In this document: positions 57,967 through 64,000 of the stretch, piece after piece | Position numbering within the stretch: the first letter of the stretch is position 1 | Layout: every line of letters begins with the position of its first letter | Origin: Arthrobacter russicus | GTDB lineage: Bacteria > Actinomycetota > Actinomycetes > Actinomycetales > Micrococcaceae | NCBI RefSeq assembly: GCF_031454135.1 | Contig: NZ_JAVDQF010000001.1 | Coordinates: 3,224,001 to 3,288,000 of the forward strand | Direction of reading: 5' to 3' | DNA length: 64,000 nucleotides | Program-made: the position numbers and the translations under genes | Notes under the pieces: model-generated | Databases searched by the model: none | Seen by the model: only the letters and a program-made list of their open reading frames with translations | Told to the model about the DNA's origin: nothing

Positions 57967-58995
57967 ATGAACTCCCCAGATCTGGCCGTCGAGGCCTATG
58001 GGCTGGTCAAGGTGTTCGGTGACAACCGCGCCGTCGACGGCGTGGACCTGAAAGTCCAAGCCGGCACCATATACGGTGTGCTCGGCCCCAACGGGGCCGG
58101 CAAGTCCACCACGATCAACATCCTGGCGACGCTGCTGCGCGCCGACGGGGGAGAAGCCCGGATCTTCGGCCACGACGTGGCCAAAGAGGCGCAGATCGTC
58201 CGCCAGCTCATCGGCGTCACCGGGCAATCCGCTTCGGTGGATGAAAACCTCAGTGCCACGGAGAACCTTCGCCTGTTCTCGAAGCTGCTCGGGCTCAGTG
58301 GCAAGCAGGCCCGGATCAAGAGTGCCGAACTGCTCGAAGAGTTCGGCCTGGCCGAGGCCGCAAAGCGCCCGTTGAAGAAGTTCTCCGGTGGCATGCGCCG
58401 GCGCCTGGATCTGGCGGCCAGCTTGATCGCGCAACCGCCGCTGATCTTCCTCGACGAACCGACGACCGGGTTGGACCCGCGGACCCGGGCACAGATGTGG
58501 GACACCATCCGACGGCTGGTCTCCAGCGGATCCACGGTCCTGCTGACCACGCAGTACTTGGACGAGGCGGACCAGTTGGCGGACCGGATCGCGGTGATCG
58601 ACAAAGGCAAGGTCGTGGCCGAAGGCACCGCCGACGAGCTCAAAGCCTCAGTGGGCAACTCGGCGTTGCTGCTGCGCCTGGCCGATAAGGCGGACATGGC
58701 TGCGGCCAAGCTGCTGATCGAACGGACGCTGGGCGCCAGCGCCACGGTTTCCCCGGAAGCGGGCCGGCTCACTGCCCCGATGCAGAGTCCCGATGCGGTG
58801 ACCGACCTGCTGATCGAACTGCGCAACGCCGCGATCCAGGTCGCTGAGATTTCCGTGCAGAAGCCGAGCCTGGACGAGGTCTTCCTGGCGCTCACCGGCC
58901 ATGCCGCCACTGAAGAAGAAATCCCCGACGACGCCAGCGAACTCGGCGCCGTCCCCGGGCAGAATGCCAAAGCGCAGAAAGCAGGCACCCGATGA
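57967..58995 (+). CDS. DrrA-family ABC transporter ATP-binding protein
   Basis: 342 residues. Walker A GPNGAGKST is at about 40-48, signature FSGGMRRRLDLA near 140, and Walker B LIFLDEPTTGLD near 160, with a DrrA-type C-terminal domain (about 235-310) and a 30-residue polar tail. It pairs with the ABC-2 permease that overlaps its stop. Export of a drug or lipid-like compound is the family role; the substrate is unknown. Confidence 0.9.
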   Translation: MNSPDLAVEAYGLVKVFGDNRAVDGVDLKVQAGTIYGVLGPNGAGKSTTINILATLLRADGGEARIFGHDVAKEAQIVRQLIGVTGQSASVDENLSATENLRLFSKLLGLSGKQARIKSAELLEEFGLAEAAKRPLKKFSGGMRRRLDLAASLIAQPPLIFLDEPTTGLDPRTRAQMWDTIRRLVSSGSTVLLTTQYLDEADQLADRIAVIDKGKVVAEGTADELKASVGNSALLLRLADKADMAAAKLLIERTLGASATVSPEAGRLTAPMQSPDAVTDLLIELRNAAIQVAEISVQKPSLDEVFLALTGHAATEEEIPDDASELGAVPGQNAKAQKAGTR

Positions 58996-59810
58996 GCACT
59001 TTGACCCAGGCCATCAATCCGGCCACCGCGCGGTTGAAGAACCACGTCAGTTTGCAGCAGACGATCCGGAACTCGTTCACCATGGCTTGGCGCGGGCTGC
59101 TCAAGATCAAACGGACCCCGGAGCAGCTGCTCGACGTCACGCTGCAGCCGATCCTGTTCACGGTGATGTTCTCCGCGATCTTCGGCGGTGCGATCGCGGG
59201 CAGCGTCGAGCAGTATTTGCCGTATATGCTGCCCGGCATTCTGGTGCAGACCGTGATCACCACGTCCGTGGTCACCGGCGTGCAATTGCGCGAAGACATG
59301 GACAAGGGCGTCTTCGACCGGTTCAAGTCACTGCCGATCGCCCGGATCGCGCCGCTGGCCGGAGCCCTGCTCGCAGATACGCTCCGTTATGCGATCGGCA
59401 CCACATTGACCTTCGCCACGGGTTTCGTGATGGGGTACCGGGCCGCAGGCGGGGTCGGCAATGTGATTCTCGCCGGACTCCTGGTCGTCGTCTGTTCCTG
59501 GGCGGTGAGCTGGATTTTCGCCTTCTTCGGCGTGATCGCCCGTACCGCGGCCAGCGTCCAGGGCATTTCCTTCCTGGTGCTGTTTCCGCTGACTTTCCTG
59601 TCGAACGCCTACGTGCGGCCGGAGTCGATGCCGCCGTTCTTGGAAGCATTCGTCAACGTGAATCCGCTGTCATTCCTGATCAGCGGCCTGCGGGACCTGA
59701 CCAACGACGGAGTATTCAGCTCGAATGCCTGGTTCGCGCTGATCGGCGCGGCGGCAATTGTGCTGGTCTTCGCGCCGCTCACGGTCCGGGCGTACATGCG
59801 CAAGGCTTGA
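58992..59810 (+). CDS. ABC-2 type permease (DrrB-like)
   Basis: 272 residues with six membrane helices, starting ATGA-coupled to the ATPase gene. LPYMLPGILVQTVITTSVVTGVQLREDMDKGVFDRFKSLPI is the conserved ABC-2 helix 2 and coupling region, and FLSNAYVRPESMPPFLEAFVNVNPLS follows near the end. It forms the exporter with the upstream ATPase and converges on a SARP-type regulator. Confidence 0.9.
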   Translation: MSTLTQAINPATARLKNHVSLQQTIRNSFTMAWRGLLKIKRTPEQLLDVTLQPILFTVMFSAIFGGAIAGSVEQYLPYMLPGILVQTVITTSVVTGVQLREDMDKGVFDRFKSLPIARIAPLAGALLADTLRYAIGTTLTFATGFVMGYRAAGGVGNVILAGLLVVVCSWAVSWIFAFFGVIARTAASVQGISFLVLFPLTFLSNAYVRPESMPPFLEAFVNVNPLSFLISGLRDLTNDGVFSSNAWFALIGAAAIVLVFAPLTVRAYMRKA

Positions 59811-59820
59811 GCCGGTAGAC

Positions 59821-59878
59821 GCCGCCGGTTTTGGCTGACGCCGGGGAAATTTCCGCGGCGTCAGCCAAAATCGGCGGC
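59821..59878. terminator. 23-bp near-perfect inverted repeat between exporter and regulator
   Basis: Arms at 59821-59843 and 59856-59878 (22 of 23 paired; the outer end is GCCGCCG/CGGCGGC), with a loop that is itself partly palindromic (GGAAATTTCC). It serves two convergent genes. No U-tract. Confidence 0.7.
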
Positions 59879-59886
59879 AAATTCAG

Positions 59887-62800
59887 TTAACGCAGCGCTG
59901 GGTCTCGGAGCAGAAGGTACGCGCGGTCCAGCGCCGTTTCGGTTTCGAAGCCGGGAGCCGCGCGCAGCGCCCGGGCCACGGCGGCATCGCCCAGCCGATT
60001 CCGTGCCGCGCGCAGATGCGGCTCGCGGAGCAGCGAAGGCATGTCCTGGCGGCCGTCGGCCATCGAGACCAATTCGAGTCCGATGCGGCTCCGCGGGCTC
60101 TCCGGCGGACTGGTCAGCACCGCCCAGGAACCGATGACCAGCAGCGATGAACCCAGGACCGGCCGGTCGGTGAAGGCGTCGCCGCCGATCCGCCGCCAGA
60201 CCAAAGTGCGTACCCGGAGCCGGGCGATCCAGTGGTCCAAGGGCGGCAGTACGCCGTCCGGCCCGGGCCGCGGCGTACTGCCGTCGAGCCCGAACAACAG
60301 ATGGGCGCCGATCGCCGCGGAATACAGCAACGGACCGTAGGGACCAGGCGGCATCTGCCGGTAGACCGGCGAATCCAAGAGCGTCCGGTAGATCTCCAAG
60401 CCTTCGGCGAGCTGACCCGAATGCAGTGCGATCTCGGCCTGGAGCGCAATCGTGCTCCCGGCCAGCACGGCTTGCTCCGGATCGTCGCCCGGCACGCTGG
60501 CCAGCGCGGTTGCCAGGGTTTCCCGGGCCGCGCCCAGCTGTCCGATCGAGACTTGGCTCGCCGCCATCATCGCGTGCAGCTGGCGCAAGTCGCCGACCGC
60601 GTCCAAAGCCTGGAGCTGGCCGAGCGCCCGGGTGGCCCAGATCAGGGACTGCGCGTGGTTTGCGCGCTGCGAGAAAAGCTGCGAAAGCGACACCGACACA
60701 GTGCCCATGGTCCACGGGTCGCCGTACTTCTTGGCCAGTCGGAAGGCCTCCTGCGCGGCGGTGATCGCCTTGACGGTTTGCCCCGAATTCTCCAGCAAAA
60801 ATGCTTCGGCCATGTATGCGGACGCCTGGGTGAGCGCATTTCCGCTGGATCGGGCGCTGGCAATGCTGGCCTGCAGCCGGTGTGCCGAGCCCAGATTCAG
60901 CCAGATCGCGGCCATGGTCCGCAAATGCTCGTCCGTTTCGACCTCCCGGGCCAGCATCCGCCGGATCATGGTCCGGGCCCGGGCGGCAAGCCGCAGATCG
61001 ACCATGCCGACGTTGCCGGACAGCACGGTGAAGCTCAGCAGCGCGGCAGGCACTTCGCGGTCGTCGATCTCCTGGCCGACGACGGCGTCCCAGACTGCCG
61101 GGGCGAAACTGATCACATCCTGGTGCATGGAGCGGATCGACCAGTAGTTGCCCAGCAAGCCGAAGATCCAGAACACCGTCGGGCTGTCTTTTTCGGTCAA
61201 CGCCCGGCGCAGCAGGAAAACCAGGTTGTCCTGCTCCACCGTGATGTCCCGGATGGTTTCGACTTGTTGCGGCCCGTAGCAGCGGTCCATGCGGCCCAGG
61301 CACCAATTCCGGGCCCAATCCGCCATCCGTCCCGCCACGGTCCGTTGCTCGCCGGCGACGTCCTGTTCCAGGCTGCCGAACTCCCGGACGGTTTCCAACA
61401 TCCGGTAACGCAGCTGCCCATTGAGCGGATGCTCCTGGATCCGGAGCAACGATTGGTTCAGCAGGGCTTCCAGGTCGTCCTCCACCGAACTGGAATCCGT
61501 GCGGTCCCAGCCGGCCACGGCGACCGCGGCATCGAGCGAAAATCCATCCGGAAAACTGCACAGCCGGCGCAGGGTGGCTTGTTCCTCGGTTTGGAGCAGG
61601 CTCCAACTCCACTCGATCACCGCGCGCAGGGTGCGGTGCCGCTCCGGGGCAGCCCGATCCGAGGCGCGCAACACCGTGAGCATGGCGAATTTTTCGGTGA
61701 TCCGGTTCTGGATCTCCTCGACGCTCATCGTCCGGACCCGGGCTGCGGCCAATTCGATCGCCAGGGGCAGCCCCTCCAGCCGGGCGCAGAGGCTGCTCAC
61801 CGCCGGCATCGGCAGGGCGGCGCCTGGCCGCGCCGCGTTGGCCCGTTCCAGGAAAAGCGACACGGCCGGCGGCGTCCCTTCAGCGGAAACCACGGCCAGC
61901 GCCTGCAACGGGTAAATCCGTTCGCCAGCGATGTCCAGGGGGGACCTGCTGGTGGTGAGCACCTTCAACACGGCCACCGAGGCGATCAAATCCGCCACGA
62001 TCGCGGCCACGTCGGCGATCACGTGTTCGCAATTGTCCAAGAACAGCAGGGTTCTGCGTTCGGCGAGGTTCGCGATGATCCGCTGCCGGACATCGACGGC
62101 GACCCGCGCGGCCTTCTGCCCCGGCTCGGCGATGCCCAGAGCCGAAGCCAGAGCCAGCCAGATATCGGCGCCGTCGCGCACGCTCGCCAGTTCCACCACC
62201 ACGACACCGGGCAGGCCCGCGGCCGCGGCGCGCTGGGCGACTTCCATGGCCAAACGCGTTTTGCCCAGTCCGCCCGGCCCGAGCACGGTGGTCACCCGGC
62301 CGGACTCCAGCAGCGCTTCGACGCCGGCCAGATCCGCATCCCGGCCGAGCAGCTCATTCGGCGCGGCGCGCACCCCGGAGACGAACTGGCGTCGGGCTGG
62401 AACCGGCGGGTTGCCGGGTATCCGCTCGGGGCTTCCGGGGGCCAGCAATCTGGCCTGCAGGGCTGCGGCTGCCGGACTGGGCGAGCTGCCCAGCTCGTCG
62501 CGGAGCCTGCGGCGGAACAGTTCGAAATGCTCAAGCGCCTCCGGGGTGCGGTCGGCCTCGTGCAAAGCCCGGACGAAACGCAGATTGGCTGCTTCGTTCA
62601 ACGGTTCGAGTTCGGCCCGGCGGGACAGAGCCGGCACTGCCGCGGGGGCGTTTCCGGCCGCGAGCAAGGCTTCGCCGCGGATCTGCTGCAGGTCGCCGAA
62701 CAGCCTTTCGGCCTGCCGCCGGAGTTCGTCCAGCGCGGGCGACGGCGAGGCGTCTCCGCCTGGATCCCCGGTCCAGAGCCCGAGGGCCGCCTCAGCGATC

Positions 62801-63180
62801 GAATTCGCGGTCAATGGGGCGTCCGGCAAGGCGGCCACCGCATCCCGGTACGACTGCTCGGCATGCCAGAGGTCGATGTGCGCCGCGGTGACGCCGAGCC
62901 GGTAGCCGCCGCTGCTGCTTTCCAGCAATGCCGGACAAAACGAACGGGTCCTGGAAATCAAGGTGTGCAACGCGGTTTTCGCCGAAGCCGGGGCGTCCAA
63001 TCCCCAAACATCGTCGATGAGCTGTTCCGCGCTCGAGATCCGGCCAGGCGCCAGTGACAACGCGATCAACAAGGCTTTCGCCCGGGGGCCCGGCGGCGCC
63101 GCGACCCGATCCGGGCCGAGCGCGACCTCGACCGGCCCCAACAACCGCAGTTGCGGCAGTCCGGGATCAGATGCGCTCAT
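59887..63180 (-). CDS. Large SARP/AfsR-like regulator (wHTH-BTAD-NB-ARC-TPR)
   Basis: 1097 residues. The N-terminal OmpR-like winged helix (about 10-95, LRLLGPVEVALG and ALHTLISRTR) is followed by a bacterial transcriptional activation domain to about 250. Then comes an NB-ARC-type ATPase with GPGGLGKT near 300 and LLFLDNCEHV near 375, and an alpha-helical repeat region to the end. Such STAND activators use ATP-gated oligomerisation. The adjacent DrrAB exporter is a possible target. A TACTAT -10 lies 7 bases before ATG 63180. Confidence 0.88.
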   Translation of the reverse strand: MSASDPGLPQLRLLGPVEVALGPDRVAAPPGPRAKALLIALSLAPGRISSAEQLIDDVWGLDAPASAKTALHTLISRTRSFCPALLESSSGGYRLGVTAAHIDLWHAEQSYRDAVAALPDAPLTANSIAEAALGLWTGDPGGDASPSPALDELRRQAERLFGDLQQIRGEALLAAGNAPAAVPALSRRAELEPLNEAANLRFVRALHEADRTPEALEHFELFRRRLRDELGSSPSPAAAALQARLLAPGSPERIPGNPPVPARRQFVSGVRAAPNELLGRDADLAGVEALLESGRVTTVLGPGGLGKTRLAMEVAQRAAAAGLPGVVVVELASVRDGADIWLALASALGIAEPGQKAARVAVDVRQRIIANLAERRTLLFLDNCEHVIADVAAIVADLIASVAVLKVLTTSRSPLDIAGERIYPLQALAVVSAEGTPPAVSLFLERANAARPGAALPMPAVSSLCARLEGLPLAIELAAARVRTMSVEEIQNRITEKFAMLTVLRASDRAAPERHRTLRAVIEWSWSLLQTEEQATLRRLCSFPDGFSLDAAVAVAGWDRTDSSSVEDDLEALLNQSLLRIQEHPLNGQLRYRMLETVREFGSLEQDVAGEQRTVAGRMADWARNWCLGRMDRCYGPQQVETIRDITVEQDNLVFLLRRALTEKDSPTVFWIFGLLGNYWSIRSMHQDVISFAPAVWDAVVGQEIDDREVPAALLSFTVLSGNVGMVDLRLAARARTMIRRMLAREVETDEHLRTMAAIWLNLGSAHRLQASIASARSSGNALTQASAYMAEAFLLENSGQTVKAITAAQEAFRLAKKYGDPWTMGTVSVSLSQLFSQRANHAQSLIWATRALGQLQALDAVGDLRQLHAMMAASQVSIGQLGAARETLATALASVPGDDPEQAVLAGSTIALQAEIALHSGQLAEGLEIYRTLLDSPVYRQMPPGPYGPLLYSAAIGAHLLFGLDGSTPRPGPDGVLPPLDHWIARLRVRTLVWRRIGGDAFTDRPVLGSSLLVIGSWAVLTSPPESPRSRIGLELVSMADGRQDMPSLLREPHLRAARNRLGDAAVARALRAAPGFETETALDRAYLLLRDPALR

Positions 63181-63187
63181 TCCTCAG

Positions 63188-63193
63188 ATAGTA
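63188..63193 (-). promoter_or_regulatory. -10 element of the SARP-type regulator
   Basis: TACTAT on the minus strand, 7 bases before ATG 63180. GAGGA between them could also act as a ribosome site if transcription begins further upstream. Confidence 0.5.
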
Positions 63194-63213
63194 CCGGCTC
63201 GGCGGGGATTCGG

Positions 63214-63229
63214 GTCCGGTGAGCCGGAC
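63214..63229 (-). terminator. Short hairpin after ogt
   Basis: GTCCGG-TGAG-CCGGAC, a perfect 6-bp stem between ogt and the regulator gene. It is weak as a terminator on its own. Confidence 0.3.
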
Positions 63230-63287
63230 TGGTCATCGGTTGCGGCCCGGTCCGCGGCCTCCGGCTGCGAAGCGGGCCGCGCCGGAA

Positions 63288-63809
63288 TCAGGCAGCGGAC
63301 TCGCGGGCCAGCAGGCTTTCCTTGATCTGCACGCCCCAGCGGAAGCCGCCCATGCTGCCGTCCAACCGCACCACCCGGTGGCAGGGGACGAAAAGTGCGG
63401 CGGCGTTGAAGGCACAGGCGCTCGCCGCCGCGCGGACTGCCTGCGGATTCCCGGAGAGCTCGGCGTAGTCGCTGTAGGTCACCGGCTTCCCGGGCTGCAC
63501 GGTGCGCAGCACCTCCCAGGCATGGCTGCGGAACGGCCCGGATTTCTGCAGCACTTCGATCTGCCCGACTGCGGCGAAATCGCCGGCATAGAAAGCCCGG
63601 ACTGCTGCTTCGATTTTCGCGTCCGGGGCCGCTTCGGTGATCTGCTCGGGGCGCAGGCTGCGGTGGATCTGGCCGGAGAGCTCGGCGACCGAGTCGGTCC
63701 ATCCGGAGGCCAGGACCACCGCGGTCCCTGGCCGTTCCGGGGTTTCGGACGACGTGATGACACCGAACGGTCCGTCCGGGGTGGTTAGCGTGAAGAAATT
63801 GGCATTCAT
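63288..63809 (-). CDS. ogt: Methylated-DNA-protein-cysteine S-methyltransferase (Ogt)
   Basis: 173 residues. The suicide cysteine is Cys143 in VPCHRVV, preceded by the winged-helix region (GKPVTYSDYAELSGNP, RAAASACAFNAAALF), and an N-terminal ribonuclease-like domain is present. It removes methyl from O6-methylguanine. Its ATG overlaps the stop of the upstream AlkA-like gene, so alkylation-repair genes are coupled here. Confidence 0.92.
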   Translation of the reverse strand: MNANFFTLTTPDGPFGVITSSETPERPGTAVVLASGWTDSVAELSGQIHRSLRPEQITEAAPDAKIEAAVRAFYAGDFAAVGQIEVLQKSGPFRSHAWEVLRTVQPGKPVTYSDYAELSGNPQAVRAAASACAFNAAALFVPCHRVVRLDGSMGGFRWGVQIKESLLARESAA

Positions 63810-64000
63810 GCGTTGGCGTCCTTTTGCTCGTTGCTGACTGAGGTTCGAAGCCTTGCGGTGCGCGGCGCCGAGGCCGGTGCGCCGGGTCCGATTGCCCGAT
63901 CGGCTGGCCGGGCCGCGGCGGCCCGCCAGAAATGGACTGTCGCATAGGAGCGCCAGGGACTCAGTGCCGCGGTGTCCGCAGCATCGAGCCCCACCGCGGC
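63806..64000 (-). CDS. C-terminal end of an AlkA-like DNA glycosylase (partial, runs off the window)
   Basis: About 64 residues are visible, open to the window edge. LSPWRSYATVHFWRAAA is the end of the helix-hairpin-helix glycosylase domain of AlkA/Ada-AlkA proteins (RPWRSYA..HLW pattern), followed by a variable basic tail. Only the C-terminus lies here, so an N-terminal Ada fusion, common in actinobacteria, cannot be judged. Coupled to ogt by ATGA. Confidence 0.7.
   Translation of the reverse strand, partial: AAVGLDAADTAALSPWRSYATVHFWRAAAARPADRAIGPGAPASAPRTARLRTSVSNEQKDANA

Noticed and set aside
60232-63057. 941-codon open frame on the plus strand opposite the SARP regulator
   Set aside because: Antisense shadow of a gene with clear wHTH, BTAD and NB-ARC motifs; no ribosome site or recognisable domain.

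Overview
The window is a 64 kb stretch of high-GC, densely packed chromosome from an actinobacterium. The gene content points to a relative of Arthrobacter/Renibacterium (Micrococcaceae): the PriA form of HisA, lexA divergent from a LysM gene, an Rv2578c-type radical SAM protein, mycothiol-type DinB/MDMPI and DUF5302 proteins, and many GTG/TTG starts. This assignment is inferred from gene families, not from a database match. I saw no rRNA or tRNA gene, CRISPR array or insertion sequence. Nearly all of the window is core housekeeping sequence with a few accessory patches.

Layout. 1-11 kb: a secreted coiled-coil/lysozyme-like protein, tRNA modification (miaB, miaA), dapF, an amino-acid permease, a small-subunit rRNA-type methyltransferase, hflX and a DinG-family helicase. 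11-13 kb: lexA divergent from a LysM membrane protein, with two LexA-box-like palindromes between them. 13-17.4 kb: hisC-hisB-hisH-(52-residue membrane protein)-hisA/priA-sseB, mostly joined by 4-base overlaps. 17.4-20.5 kb: an MFS transporter and a divergent SDR/TetR pair. 20.5-24 kb: DUF1844, then infC (AUU start, structured leader), rpmI, rplT and a TrmH-type methyltransferase. 24-32.3 kb: single accessory genes (YeaQ-like, CDF transporter, lipoprotein, MFS, Nudix, VOC, DUF5302, radical SAM, acyl-CoA ligase, SIMPL). 32.5-36.2 kb: pheS-pheT. 36.2-38.5 kb: a decayed MFS/marR pair, then a lower-GC patch with two secreted proteins. 38.5-46.4 kb: ppk2, a phosphopantetheinyl transferase, and a coupled operon of quinone reductase, a Pls/PosA-type membrane NRPS and an M1 metallopeptidase. 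47-55.6 kb: the full arginine run argC-J-B-D-F-R-G-H. 55.7-64 kb: MDMPI protein, cation exchanger, DrrAB-type ABC exporter, a 1097-residue SARP/NB-ARC regulator, ogt, and the end of an alkA-like gene.

How it works together. The arginine genes carry their own repressor (argR), and argC has ARG-box-like sequence over its promoter. LexA and the LysM protein form an SOS/division-arrest pair, and weaker LexA-like boxes also precede the radical SAM gene. The most system-like accessory block is the 40-46.4 kb operon: a 1329-residue NRPS with the Pls (epsilon-poly-lysine synthetase) layout, translationally coupled to an aminopeptidase that could trim its product, and facing a PPTase that could activate its carrier domain.

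Two features recur. First, a -10 hexamer TANNNT placed exactly 6 bases before ATG/GTG, implying leaderless mRNAs, occurs at dapF, hisC, the TrmH gene, the Nudix upstream ORF, VOC, ppk2, PPTase, argC and MDMPI. Second, long near-perfect inverted repeats without U-tracts lie at gene ends (11.2, 12.8, 24.1, 36.2, 55.7 and 59.8 kb).
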